DNA of 64,000 nt from Eutrigla gurnardus. Taxonomy: Eukaryota > Chordata > Actinopteri > Perciformes > Triglidae. Below the pieces are notes generated by a model. That model was given only the letters and a program-made list of their open reading frames with translations, searched no databases and was not told the DNA's origin. Positions 51,861 through 64,000 of the stretch are shown piece by piece; positions within the stretch are counted from its first letter, which is position 1, and every line of letters starts with the position of its first letter. The stretch lies in contig OY741277.1 of the NCBI GenBank assembly GCA_963514095.1, forward strand, positions 9,017,409 through 9,081,408. Reading direction: 5' to 3'. Both the position numbers and the translations under genes were made by a program.

Positions 51861-52089
51861 GAGTTGGAATATAGAGCTTTATAAAGTATTACACCTCCCC
51901 CGTCACACCAAGAGATGTGGTGGCTAAACTCTCTTTGAGGTAAATTATATGTAGTGTAAACTGTCATTGGACAGGACAAAATAAAGTGTATGTGTGTGTA
52001 GGCATGTGTAAATAACAAACTACAGTGTGTATGTAATATTTTGTTGGAAAGGTGGTTTGAGTACAACACATATGCAGAGTAACAGAGGC

Positions 52090-53250
52090 TACATTATAGT
52101 AACCCTAGTTCTATATGCATAGTCTGAACCCTCTGCTGTACCACAGGCTCCCAGGCTTCCATACCTGTTGATATAGTCTGCCAAGGTTGTCGATCCTCCT
52201 TTCCCCCTAGGGGACTGATGTGCTGGAGCTAGAACCCTGCCTGTATCTTGAGGAGGTTGATGTGTCAGTCTTCTGTTGACCACACACCAATAAACGCTCT
52301 CCCCAGTCAGCAGCCCCTGCAGCACCATGGATGGTCAGCTCCAATGTACAGCGCCTGGATGATGGTGAACACCTCTACCATCGCACCCCAACAAAGTTTG
52401 TTAACTGCCTGCTTCAGGGCCGTCTGTCAGTGTTCTGACACAATGGCCCTGCATGCAAACCCCAACTTGGTTAAGCGTAGGCCTAAAATCAGTTGGGCAG
52501 TAGGCTATGGAACATAATCCAATCTCTGGACTTGGTCAAGACGATGAGGTCAGTGAAATGAAATAAGACCTATGTGCCACAGTCATGCAGCTTCTGAATG
52601 TGCAGGGGGCATACTGAAAGACAAAAAGCAAACATCCCTGTGTTTCTGAGCAACCTGGATATGAAATGATGCATCCTTTAAGTCAATGTTGGTGAACCAA
52701 CTGCCCTGTTGAACCAGTCCTTGTAACAGCTTGATGGTTAGAATACAGAGCCTCTTGTGGGCAATGCATCAGTTAAGGACGTAGCAATCCAAAATGGGTC
52801 TGAGATCTCTGATCTCTCCTCCTGGGAGGATAGATTCACCTCCTTAACCACCATGAACAGGGGAGGGGCTGGAGAATTGCATAACCCAGTCTTAGTGTCC
52901 ATCCATTCTGCTGCACAGTTGTGTGCTCACTCCCTGTAGTGTGTTAGAGGACAAGCAACAAGTTGTGGCACAGCAGCTAAAAAGCTGTGACATCCCCTCT
53001 TGGCCACCAGACCCTCCGTGAATTGAAGCCTGGACCATAGAGGGACTGATATTGAAAGGGCAAACCGGTGATGAGGTCAGTGAACACATCACTGCTTCTC
53101 TTGAGCAGAGAAGCAGGGGTTGACCTGGAATGAGCTGTATTACACCTGTTGGAGATTTAATACAACCAGGCATCCCACTGTTAACCCAGGAGCCAACTCT
53201 GGGCTGTAATCTGTAGTTACACATAGCGGCCACAACGGGGAATAGATATC
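52090..53250 (-). pseudogene. Degenerate DIRS-like (tyrosine-recombinase class) retrotransposon reverse transcriptase
   Basis: Reading the minus strand from about 52815 down to 52640 gives LRPILDCYVLN, a stop, then CIAHKRLCILTIKLLQGL, WFTNIDLKDASFHIQVAQKH. This is the RT motif order of DIRS elements (LRPILDLRVLN ... W F T x I D L K D A Y F H). Further down, LIVLTKSRDW and TAQLILGLRLTKLGF appear in shifted frames, as expected for the later RT region. Many stops and frameshifts show that it is dead. Element ends, terminal repeats and any recombinase domain were not identified; the outer limits are approximate. Confidence 0.7.
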
Positions 53251-53849
53251 TGACAATTCTGACAATCTCACACCGATTACAGCATCCATGAAAAGACATA
53301 TTGCGATGCCACCAGCCCCGACCGCCTATACTAGCAGGATCAACCTGGCCTGCTGCCTCCCTTATTAGTGGATTGCTGGTGTTTGGGAGTGTGCTTTGAG
53401 ACTGGGCAGCTGGTGTGAGCCAAATTCAATGAGACGTCGGAGGAGGTGGGGAGGAGAGGGGAATGTGCAATGTCATTCGTTTGAAATAAAATATGTTTCA
53501 CATCAACATCAACTTTATTATCAGCATCAACAGGGAAGGGGGAGGGGCTGAAAACGTTCCCATCTGGTCATCGGGGGGCCCGGGGAATGCAACTCTCAAG
53601 TCCGTCCAATGAGAAACTTCTGTTTACCTTCACCACTCTGTGCTCAGTTGCACTTTGACAGAGGGCTGTGCTCTCTCTCTGCCGAGGCAGCACGAGAAGT
53701 GGAAGCGGCCGGAGACACGAGTACGCCGTCCCGCCGATTCTCCCTCCTCCTCCTCACCACCACGCTGTTAAGATCGTTTTAGCTTTCCTCTGAGGGTGAG
53801 TGAGTGGCAAGTGGCAGCATTTGGACATTTAAAGGGGCTAAGTCACTGG

Positions 53850-54095
53850 TGCACATCAGTGTGTCTAAAACTAAAGAGATGACAATCCATTTGAGGAAGA
53901 ATTGGACACGGTCATCTCTCCTGTGGTGATTAATGATCAGGTTGTCGAGGTTGTGCAATATCTTCACACTGCAACTGATGACAAGCTAACCTTTGATCTT
54001 ACAGTATGTTTTTATAGGGAGGCACATATGCTTCAGTGTTAATATCAAACACACTGCCTCAGTGGAGCTTTTTTGAATACCTTGGTGTTCTCTGC
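53850..54095 (+). pseudogene. L2/Rex-like LINE reverse transcriptase fragment
   Basis: The plus strand reads SKTKEMTIHLRKN (53862 onward), then after a one-base frameshift SPVVINDQVVEVVQYLHTAT and DDKLTFDLTVCFYREAHMLQ (to about 54035). This is the typical NxSKTKEM ... VVxYKYLGxxxDxKLxF ... KxxxRxxFLRKL end of non-LTR RT domains in fish. YLG reads YLH, and the continuation decays. It is a short dead fragment between the DIRS-like relic and MITE C. Confidence 0.75.
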
Positions 54096-54183
54096 CAGAG
54101 AAAAAGGCAAGGCTCCTCTAAGTTGCTCAACGTTGACTCTTAAATTGAGCAGCCCTGGGACAAACTCTGCCTCCCATTCTTAA

Positions 54184-54525
54184 AGGTTGTATCAGCTATT
54201 CTGGGCCGAAACATAAATGATGACATTCATCTGTTTTTACCTCACGATCCGCTAGCTGCCCGCCCCATAAGCAGGCCGTCAAAAAAACGCGTCTCTCTAG
54301 GCAGCCTAGGCTCCGAGATCGCACACAAAAACAAATGGTACTACCAACACCTCAAAAGCAAAATAAACAGTGTTCCAACCAAGCACAGACAAGGGGTGGG
54401 TGGCACGTTCATGATAATGCACGTCCATGATCATTTTCAAAACACGGGAGGGAGGGGCTAGCTGGCTCTGTTTGTTTTGGATCTCGCAACGGAAGTGAGG
54501 GCAACCAGAATCGCTAATACTACCT
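54184..54525. mobile_element. TTAA-flanked MITE C (342 bp)
   Basis: Inverted ends AGGTTGTATCAGCTATTCTG ... CAGAATCGCTAATACTACCT with a few mismatches, flanked by TTAA at 54180-54183 and 54526-54529. It has no coding capacity. The AGGTTG start resembles MITE A, but the interior differs. Confidence 0.84.
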
Positions 54526-54529
54526 TTAA

Positions 54530-56986
54530 GTGATTCGACGGTTGGCCAGACGGTTAGAAAGACTAAAAAGGTACTTTATGAATGCAAGTCAATTTACCAT
54601 GGTGGTGTTCCATTCTGCTGAGGGTGACCAGGGCACATGTGCACAGGCTCAGCCACCAGGCGCATGTCTGCATAATGGCATCCCCTGCAGCCTGGGGTCC
54701 TCAGTCTTGTTGGTTTATTTTAGTTTGCTTTCATCTCACTGTGGTTGTGACTTTTCGTGCTGATACATTATTTAAAGCAATAATGCAAAGAGAGAAAAAA
54801 ATAATATCCTTGTATTCTTCAGTTGAGTGGTACTTTCAGTGAATAACTACAGTCTATAGCAATACCTTCTATACACTAAACAATGTGTTCATATGTTTCT
54901 TTCTCTTGGCTGCTGGTTTGAACAGAAATAAAACCCAAGCACAGCCAACACAATGTCCTACTGCTGTCTCCATTCAATTCCCCTCTGACTTAGTTACACT
55001 TGTGCACAGTAGTTGTTACCAGTTCCCTTGAATATTGACTAATAGCACAGGTAATAATATGCATAAAACTCAGTTTTTTATTGAATTGTCCCAACATTTA
55101 TATTCTAGGTTATACAAGTATAGAGAAGGAGGGGAGGCACACTGCCACTTTTCCAGCTCCCTCACACCCAAACAAGCATTTTATAATTCATCACCAGGCC
55201 ATGACAGATGACTCCTGCTGGAGAATATTAGAAAATGTCTCAAATCTCATATATATGCTAATGGTATGCTGAGACCGGTTGGGTAGTGTGGCAGACTTTT
55301 TAATCTACTCTTGCTGCTACTAGGACCACAGAGTGAAAGTGGAGGGGACAAGTCATTGCACTTCAACAATTTATGATCAAACAACTTTGGTTTCGGAAGC
55401 AGGACAGAGAAACAGATAGAGATAGACAGAGAGAGAGAAAGAAAGTGATGAAGATATTACAGAAGGGATGGAGTAAGACAAAAGGGGGCAGGGCTTGCTC
55501 TTCTAATTTAGCAAACGTGTAAGAGCGGCGAGAAAACTGAAGCCCTTGACCATAAAAGATGTTGAATTAGTCCTGTCACCGCCGTTTAGCCCCAATGCTG
55601 CAACGCAATCCATTTCATTTTCATTTTGATTCATGGCATTTTGTGTTCTGCATGGATACATTAAGCATTCCAGTTATGCAATGGACTTGTAATAGAGATA
55701 TTACTGTGATAAACATATGTATGCCCAATGCTGTTATCTGCTGTGCTGAAGAAATGTCAAAATATGGGTCTTTTCATTCCTTGCAATGTATTAATGAGTG
55801 AGTATTTACATACCACAATTCCACCAGAAAGAAGAGAAATATGAGGCATATCATTTGCATTACACAGATTGTTGGTTACGTTATTATACTGCATCACACA
55901 TTCTCAGTAATACACTGAATTTAATAATTGAAATGGACTGGCACTCCCCATATTTCTATTTCAAATAAGTTGCATCCTCCATTTTTTTTATTTTTGTCAA
56001 CTATGTTATTTTCCCTCACCCTTGGAATATATATCAAAACGTGATATGTATTTTAAATATGGTTTCTCTACTTGTTTAAGCTGCATTCATGTAAGAGCAG
56101 CTATTGTAAGATACTGTTTCACATTTGCAAAGTATATCTTCCCTTTTTCTCTGAGTCGCCTTCTTCGAAAACCTGTGCACGTCTATGCAAAACATACACT
56201 TAAAGTGATAACATAATCACTCAAAGCCCACGAATCCCTGCTCTATTGGAGCTTGTGATGAGGCATTAATAGCAGTGAGGCTGGTGCTTTATTTTTCATA
56301 AATTACATATGTCAAAGATAAAACCTCCTTTGTTGAATGCCCACAGGTTGGGTAGAGCACTGGGATAATAAATGTTCACATAACTCTGAGAACATCATTC
56401 CTTAGTCAATTTGAATAAAACTAAAAAATAGAAAGGGGCGTCAATTTGAAACAGATATTCAATTTTAATATATCCACTTGTTGAATTATGAAAATACAAA
56501 ACTAAATGAAAGGTTTAATAGTCAAACAATATTTGTTTCCTTGACTTACAATGGACCATTTTGTGGGGAAAAAAATCACAATCAAAGAACTACATTATAA
56601 AATGTGACATTTTGTCTGACATGAGGACTACTAGACGATTCTAAACTTGTTTGTCATTTAAGCTCACTTAAGTCCTGATAGTAGCACTCTTCAAAGGTAA
56701 CGCTTTGCCTCTACACAGACTTTCAAATTACTTATTAGCATGCCTCCATGTTTCTTTTTGATATGTGTATCATGTACAGAACACTCTTTAGACACAAGAA
56801 GCAGATCCTTACTTCCATCGTTTTACTACAATGGCATCTCAAATAATGTAATTTCTTCTTTAGGGGGACAAATAGATATCATGCACAGCAGCTTAATTCT
56901 TGTGATGTCACAAGATCATGTACGACGGGATCACATATCACACTAAATTCCGTCTTGTCAGGCTTGAAATCATGCATTTGATTCCA
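54530..56986. other. Intergenic, no gene
   Basis: AT-rich unique sequence; no recognised exon, RNA gene or repeat family. Confidence 0.4.
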
Positions 56987-57215
56987 GTGAGGAGCTACTC
57001 TCAGCTACGGTTGTGGCTTAGGTGTGTGTGAGACGACACAAAGAGGTGACTGTTTGTTCAAAACAACATTGGCGACTCTGAAGGATTTTCTCAACTAGAA
57101 AAGTTGATTTCTCTTGCTTTGGTAAATGTTTGATTGACAGATGGTTCATCCAATCAGCTGTCACCTATTTTTTTGAAAGTGGCAGTCCTTCTCAAACATT
57201 TTCCAGTGAAGGTTT
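56987..57215. mobile_element. Repeat fragment related to 1689-1940
   Basis: Shares GAGGAGCTAC, GTGTGAGACGACACA, GACTGTTTGTT and TTTTCCA(G)TGAAGGTTTC with the copy at 1.7 kb, in the same order and orientation. It also contains CTCAACTAGAAAAGTTGATTT and CAATCAGCTGTCACC, which are missing or altered in that copy. Non-coding, family not assigned. Confidence 0.7.
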
Positions 57216-59169
57216 CTTATGGTTCTGTGTAACCAAACATCTTGCGGGTCAGGTTAGACAAATAGAGTAAGTAAGAAATATACTTGGTAAATAAATCCAA
57301 ACTTAGTATCGATTTAAGCAACGCCAGAGTTATTTTCATAACTGCTCACTGCGCCAGTCACCGGGGAACTTGACCTTGATTCTCTAAAACAATTCATGAA
57401 AAAGGAAATCAAATGTATGATACAATATTTTCCGATTTTAGTTTACTTCTGTAATCTTACTCACCTAGTACTTCAGCATTTACTATGATTTGGAGACAAC
57501 AGTTACTGATTGTATTGTATTGTCACTTCCCACATTGTATGTTATGTCTCCTCTCATTTGTTCCGATTGCACCCAACTTCCTGTTTTTTTTTCTTCTCTG
57601 CAGTACTTCCCCTGCTGAGGAGACCTGCCTTGTCTACTAACTGACAACAATGACAGAAAATTATTACATGTCGTTACACTTCTTAAATCACAATTTACCC
57701 ATGCCTCCGCAAATGATTCTCTGGTGGCTGCCAGGGGTAATGGAAACTGTCTTCTCCACTTTACGTCCAGCACGTCTCCTGTTCTGTCAAAACCACACCA
57801 ACGGTCTGTCTCTCTACCTGGTGAAGAAGAACCTCTTCCTTCCCCCCTTCCTTCTCTCCTCCCCTCCACCATTCCTCTCATCCTCCTTTCCTTTCTACGT
57901 TCTTTACCTCTTTGTTCCTCCCTTCCTTTTGCCCTTCGCTCTCGTCTGTTTTCAAATCAAAAGGATTCCAGCGTGTCTCCTCAGGCTGACATTGTTTGTT
58001 GCTAAATTAGACATTATACAGGTAACTGAGGGTGCAGCACTCAGGCATTTATTAAATTTGTTTCTAGATGGAGCGGTTCTGACAGGATGTTGTCTTACTC
58101 AATTTATTCAACTGACTGAGCAATGACATATTTGTTTTTTCCTGCTCTAGAGTGACTTAATGTGATTTTCACGGAGGGTTTAAAGAATCAAAAAGCAAAT
58201 GAGTGTATAGCCTCATACTGTAAGCCGTGGATATTGTTGCATTAGTTCAGCTCAAAAGTCACGTGAATGGAACGTATGTTGTCATCACCTACCGAATTTC
58301 TCCATATGGTACACACAAATACATCCCCACAATACGTAATTCTACCTTATTTTTCCCCTGTTTAAAAGAGTTTTTCAGGGAGTTTACTATACCTCTGAGG
58401 CAAATTTGTGATTTGGGGCTATATACTGAACTGAATTGAAATACATTCTGGACTGGACCATTCATGCCCTTTTAGCCTGACTTATGTGCTCCATGTTATG
58501 CTGGCAGTGTTCATGAGGGGAACGACTACCCTGAGGGCATTAGCCTCCAGCGCTGTAGAACTTTGTTCCTTTTCCTCACACTCGCTCTCCCCTGCTGACT
58601 TCTTCTCTATCGGCCTGGTTTTGCGAAACTCATCCCTTCTCGCCGTTTGTGTCGTCCCTCCCTCTCTTTTTCTTTTTTTGTCAGCTGTTCTTCTAGACAC
58701 CTGTCATATCATTGCCTTCCTGGTTCTGTCACACCTGACAGAGGGCCAAAAGTGCCATCTTTGCCGAAGGCCCACAAAGCTCCCACATTTAAATACATTC
58801 TCCAGACATTTGTCTTGACTGTCTGAAATAATTTGGGGGAGCCAGTAGGCCAGGATGAATGGCCCTGCCTGGTGTAATGTGCCCCCAAAGTGTCCAGGGA
58901 CTTGAGCAGAGTAAGAGAGAGGGAGAGAGAGACAAAGTTAAAGGTAGGAGAGAAAGAAAGAGAGGGAGGGGTGGAAACTGAGTGGTGGTGGAAGAGAGGG
59001 GTAGAGAATGATCCCTCAATCATCCTCCTTTTCTCCCCCTATAGCCTCCCCCCATCTTCTATACCTTTCTGAACATCCAGTCCTCCCACCATGCCTGTTC
59101 CATTACACCACACTGGGAGAATGATGATGAATCGCCTGGCTGCAAGGAAACAAAATATATCAAGTCCAG
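57216..59169. other. Intergenic, no gene
   Basis: Unique sequence with a pyrimidine-rich stretch (57790-57960) that makes spurious open frames, and a purine-rich stretch (58905-59010). No gene recognised. Confidence 0.4.
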
Positions 59170-59620
59170 GTGGGTTTGGGAATTGCTTAAGTACTTCTGC
59201 AGAGCCCTGACCTCATAATCGCTTTGAGCCTGCAAGGACCTCCTGATTTATAAAGTAGCCATTGATTAATGCCCTTTTAAGTGGACAAGGCAGGCCAAAG
59301 ACACAGAGGCCCGACCACTCAAACATGAACAGCACTTATAAAAAAGAGAAAGGTGCATGTGTGTCCGTGTGTGTACGAGGCAGTAGCGGTGGCAGCGACC
59401 GGTAGAATAACATGCAGTCAGTGTGTGAGTTTAGCAGTAAAGGTAATTGTGGCAGCAGTAGCTTCTCGCCAGTCAAATCTTCCCGGCTATAAATCATTGC
59501 CGTTTGGCCTCTCTTTGACACCAATTGCTGCCTGTCCCCAAAGCCTGCCTAAAGCCTCTGTAGGTCAGCAAAAAGCTCTTTAAATACGTCTTGTCAGACA
59601 GACAGGCTGCTCAGATAGCT
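59170..59620. promoter_or_regulatory. Possible enhancer block in the desert
   Basis: Balanced unique sequence including GACCTCATAATCGC, GCCATTGATTAATGCCC and CGGCTATAAATCATTGCCG. Resembles conserved non-coding DNA by composition only. Confidence 0.3.
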
Positions 59621-61803
59621 ACTGCTGTTGCAATGGAATAAGTGGTGGCACAAATACAACTGTGTTGTATGCATAACAGTGCATGAATCTATCTTGCATA
59701 ACAAGCGCAGCCAATGCAGAATTATATAATTGACCAAAGTGGTTGTTGTTTTGATAAGGTAGCTTCATTTAACTTTGTCTTTTTTTTTTACTTTAAAAAG
59801 GTAAATTCAAAATCAGAGCACATCTACACTCCATACCTCCACTCGCCTCGCAACATGGTGAGGGCTGAGCCGGCAGCTTGCAGCTAACAGCGCAACAACA
59901 GAAACGCTGCCAGAGCTAACAGTGTTTATCTGAAAATAATTGTAGTGATTAGCTGGACAAGCTGCCACTTATTGAAACAGAGAGAAGCTTACATTTCATC
60001 CTTATAAACTATGAAAATAAAAATAACTGACGAACATGACACTATATATTTGGAAACTTATAAAATCACTTGTTTGATATTCTTAAATTATCATATTTGA
60101 GTTCAGTACTGATTTAATGACCAGATTGATCATGGGGTAAACGGACACAGGGCCCCACAGCAGGTCATAGACCACCACCGTTCAGGGGTCAGGGAGGCAA
60201 ACCAGTGCCTATTCTACTACAAGTCTCTGGACAAAGACACCCTCTGATCTCAGTAGGTTACTCCAATTAGACAGTGTCACTTTCCATTTTAGAGTCAGTA
60301 TCTCAGGCAGTAATTCTGGTCGACTCTGTCACCTTTTTTTATTGCTGCATGAGACCAGAGACTGTCTGAGGTTTAATTGAATGAAGGCTGATTAATTTAT
60401 GGGCTGTTAATTGCTGAAAATTGGTGGTGGGAAGTGACAGACCCATGGGGTGTACCGTTTCAGAAATGGTGGCAATGAAATTTGAAGGATTTGGATCGTA
60501 GCTAATTTGGATTTAAGCATCCCCTTTAATAATCAAAAAGCAGAAAGTGGTATTTAAAAACAAGAATGTACCCTATTTGGTATTTAAATCCAAATTTAAA
60601 CATGTTAAAAGTATATTCACTACACGAATGTATGCATTGTGTTTTTTTGTTACTGTCTGCACAGGCAATGCTAAATAAAACAGGTATGTTATTTATTCAG
60701 ATAGATACACAATGTTGACCATGTTCCACTTCGCTAGAGAACGGTGCGCCACGCCGATGAGGTGACATTTTGAAACCTATTTTTCTCAACTTAAAACTTT
60801 CCCCTCCTTGTCTCTTTCACAGCGCTGCGCTCTGAGATTGACAGCCGGCTCTCCGGGTTCTAGTGGAGGGTGTGAAAGGAAATTTGCTCCGCCAAGTTCT
60901 TTCCTCCCCTCTCTTCACCTGCGGCAAGCAAGACGGCCCGGCGTGTGGGAGAGAGACGTGGCAATGGGGGGACGAGACTTCGCCGCGCAGTGGAAATGGC
61001 AGTGTCAATTAAATATCACTTTCAATTTCCTTGTTTTATGATCCCCGGGCTACTAAGCACCAATAATCCCCCCCCTCGGCAGGCCCTCCTACCTTGTCTT
61101 GAAGAAGATTGATTACACTTGTCGCCTCCTATAAAAAAGACATTTACATGAAAATAAGAAAACAACTTCTTTGTTTGCATGGAAGTGAATCAAGGAAAAA
61201 AGCAATTCCCAATTTGATTTTCATACAAAGGCGAGGCAAGATAACAATCTCATGGCGTCTCATCTCAGTGAGTTTTGGAGGTAGAGCAGAGAGGGGGGCG
61301 AAGACGTATGTAGATTGAATAAAGCTGGCAAATTATTTTCGTGCAACGTTGATGGATGTTGTCTTCACTCATACAATGAAGATGTCTCCGATTCTGCGGC
61401 GGAGATTGCTTTCGACATGTGTGTTACATGCAGTGTATTCCACATAGTCCTGCACTGAAGATTAATCGCATATAGAACACAAAATGAAAAAAAGAAAAGA
61501 ATCTTTGACTGAAAACATTCCAGTAGGCTAATATCATTACACTCTATGGAAATGGGTTTGCACCATTTGATTTATTTCTTTTTTGAGATTAGACGAGATG
61601 ATATTTAGACATACTGAGCAGAGTGCTTGGGTTTGAAAGAGAGGCGGTTTGATTTTTGTGTTGTGCATTTTGTATTATACTGCATGTGCATTAACATGGG
61701 TCATGATTTTGCTTTTCATCTTTATTGTTGCATTGTAAAGATAAGTTATAGTAATAGTATAATCTACAGTATGTGTATTGGTATTCCAAAGTGTATATAT
61801 ACA

Positions 61804-61806
<3 letters not shown>
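59621..61806. other. Desert with possible regulatory sub-blocks, no gene
   Basis: 60330-60520 (GAGGTTTAATTGAATGAAGG, GATTAATTTATGGGC, GTTAATTGCTG) and 60820-61300 (GC-richer, with CAATTAAATATCAC and CACCAATAATCCC) look like possible regulatory sequence. The rest is AT-rich. No exon recognised. Confidence 0.3.

Positions 61807-61877
<71 letters not shown>
61807..61877. repeat. (TG)35 microsatellite
   Basis: Pure TG run. Confidence 0.98.
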
Positions 61878-61882
<5 letters not shown>

Positions 61883-62759
61883 GTTTGCATGTCTATGTAT
61901 TAATTTAACAAAGTGCAAATCTGGGTGAAAAATTTAACTGTGTATGTGTATCTCAGACGTATATATCTGTCCGTCTCTTCCATCTAGTCGATTTCTGTCT
62001 GTGTTAATGTAATCATTATCATCAAATTAGAATACAATATAGTATATTTCTCTTCCTCAATGTATTTATATAGCCAATTTCAAACACAAAGGCAATTCAG
62101 TTTGGGTTACAAGAGATATAGTAAATTAATATATCATCCAAGATTTCAAATGAACTATTATGTTAAAATGAAGACAAAAATGCAAAGTTATTTTGTAAGT
62201 ATAGAGGATATATGTGCACTATATGTGCTAAACAACAAGCAGTCAAAGATCAGAGATCAATTCTTGTAAATCATATATCTACAGTTTGCCAACCAACATA
62301 TGTGCTTTTCTGTTACATTTTCATTATTGGAATATAACTATTTGTGCCAGATTTGCTTGAAACGCTTCCCCAATTCACCAGCTGGCGTCTGTGCTCCTCC
62401 CTGAAAAAAAATGTGCTGTATTAGATAAAAGACTGGCCAAACTTCTATTTTCCTTCTTTGGCCATGGCAAGATAAGAAAGCGTGTGAAAGTGCAATGTGA
62501 TGACTGAGCATTACTCTTAAATACATGATGAGTTTCACAGAGGAAAAGCATTTTGGCATGTAGGACCTTCATTTTTTTGTCAGCGCCAGACAAGCGCATG
62601 CACATTTAGTTATTTTGTGGTATATCTATTTATCCAGATCCAGATCTGTGAGCAGACCATAACCAAAATGTAGCAGGACTGACAATAAAATAAAAAGGTA
62701 AAACATAAAGCAAATGTGAGCGGTATTAAACTAATATCTCTCTGTTTCTCTTACAAGGG
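61878..62759. other. Intergenic, no gene
   Basis: AT-rich unique sequence without recognised features. Confidence 0.4.
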
Positions 62760-63060
62760 GGCGAGCTGAATGACACGTCAGGAGAAAGAACATTCTCTCA
62801 CTGCCAGACAAGAACACGTTGAAGACAATTTTTCCAAATTAATTTGCAACGGTATCAGTAATGCGTCTATGCGCGCCTCCTGTAATTTCATTCAGTAGTG
62901 TTCTTGTAGAGTTATCTTAAACATGGTGGCATGTTTAATGCCCTGCAATGGCCACTTGTGTGGGGATCAGCCAAGGCAAACGTGTTTTAATTTTATTTTA
63001 CGAGTGATTTCTATTCCGCCTGAATTTTATTCCACTTTGCCCGTGCTGACAAATTAAGGC
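62760..63060. promoter_or_regulatory. Possible enhancer block in the desert
   Basis: Low-repeat sequence with TGACACGTCAGGAG, CCAAATTAATTTGC (containing an AAATTAATTT palindrome) and GTGTTTTAATTTTATTTTACG. Compositional inference. Confidence 0.3.
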
Positions 63061-63477
63061 AACACACAGGACGTAATGCAGAAAAGAAGAAAAAGAAAGA
63101 AGGAAGGAGAGAAACAGGTGGAAAAGTAGGGAAGAGTTAGGGAAAGGGGAGGGGTGGGTTGTCGGGGGTCAAAGAGAGAAAAAGGGATTACACAGGCCAT
63201 TATCAGATATTGCAACCATAGGTATTTCTCAAACAATGGCAGCAGCAGCTGATATGTCCATGCATATATGGTAAACAGTGAAGAGAGATTAGTTTAAAAC
63301 CAAATCTCCTCTGTGCACCTTTAAGTCTTTTGTCAGTGCCACAGAGGCTGTGTAGCAACCGGGTGTGTTGAGCATGTTTACACAAAGCATAAGAGCATCG
63401 GTGTCCAATAATTTGTGTCTCACATGGTCTTTCACTACTTAAACAAGGTCAGAGCAGCGACATGAACAACCAAGCAT

Positions 63478-63480
<3 letters not shown>

Positions 63481-63533
<53 letters not shown>
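63481..63533. repeat. (CA)26 microsatellite
   Basis: Pure CA run. Confidence 0.98.
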
Positions 63534-63535
<2 letters not shown>

Positions 63536-64000
63536 TCATATCTGGGCTTTGAACAGTGCTGTATTGTGCCACTCTGTGTGTGTGCCGAGATAAGCCGGGC
63601 CGCTAATGCCGTGCATAAGACACTAATAAACAAACAGTGTTTAAATTAGCTTGAAAGGAATCAGTGATGCGTAGGAAGCACCCCCGGCGCTTCAATGGCT
63701 TAATCTGCCTCCTTCTCACTCTACTTTTTCACATTCTCACAACAGATTAGGTTGTAAATGGACAGAGAAGAAGGGCTCCACATCTCCCCGCCACTAGAAC
63801 TTTCCACCCCGACATGATTTCGTGTTATTTCAATGATTAGCAGCACAGATTTGAGGAGACCGGTGTGTGGACAGTTAAATCATATGTTCTGTTTGTGTGT
63901 TTGACCCTGTGTGTCTGATTTCAGTCTGGCTGCTTTAGATAACAGTTCTGACATCCTCTCAGCCAAAAACACTGACTGAATCTTTATTTTTCAGGATAAA
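63534..64000. other. End of window, no gene
   Basis: Unique sequence with no exon recognised. The window ends inside the desert. Confidence 0.4.

Noticed and set aside
57650..58126. 158-codon plus-strand open frame
   Set aside because: Driven by a pyrimidine-rich stretch (Pro/Phe/Leu/Ser). No family similarity, no splice context, overlapping frames equally open.
59800..59960. Possible repeat with AGCTAACAGCGCAACAACAG
   Set aside because: Looks like the interior of some fish MITEs, but I could not find ends or a second copy in the window.

Overview
The window is non-repetitive, AT-leaning vertebrate DNA with long (CA)n, (CT)n, (GA)n and (CTAT)n microsatellites, compact introns of about 0.9-1.6 kb, and several teleost-type repeats (TTAA-flanked MITEs, a tRNA-derived SINE, L2/Rex-like LINE and DIRS-like relics). 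Together with the protein sequence of its only gene, this points to a ray-finned fish, probably a percomorph.

The one confident protein-coding gene is an Iroquois homeobox gene of the IRX4 class. It lies on the minus strand with five coding exons between 14728 (ATG) and 8897 (stop). All eight splice sites are GT/AG and the reading frame is continuous through all junctions, giving 474 residues. Fish usually keep two copies (irx4a, irx4b). I cannot tell which this is from the window alone, so I use irx4. Positions 1-8.9 kb are the 3' flank (3' UTR, several microsatellites, AT-rich possible regulatory blocks). Positions 14.73-15.2 kb are the promoter and 5' UTR.

From about 15.2 kb to the end (about 49 kb) I see no host protein-coding gene. 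This fits the 5' flank of IRX4 in the IrxA cluster (IRX4-IRX2-IRX1 in vertebrates), which is known as a gene desert rich in conserved enhancers. By inference, the next gene beyond 64 kb would be irx2. Within the desert, low-repeat blocks rich in TAATTA/ATTA-type homeodomain sites alternate with microsatellites and degraded transposons. The strongest block is 46.9-47.9 kb. The most structured is 51.3-51.85 kb, where one composite motif recurs three times with near-fixed internal spacing.

Mobile DNA is concentrated at 1.69-2.35 kb, 22.5-22.8 kb, 28.65-29.37 kb (a 667-bp fold-back element), 40.6-40.95 kb (SINE), 42.64-43.22 kb (MITE) and 52.1-54.53 kb, where broken DIRS-like and LINE reverse transcriptases sit beside a third TTAA-flanked MITE. 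I found no rRNA, tRNA or CRISPR feature and no clearly new protein system. The notable signals are regulatory or structural.
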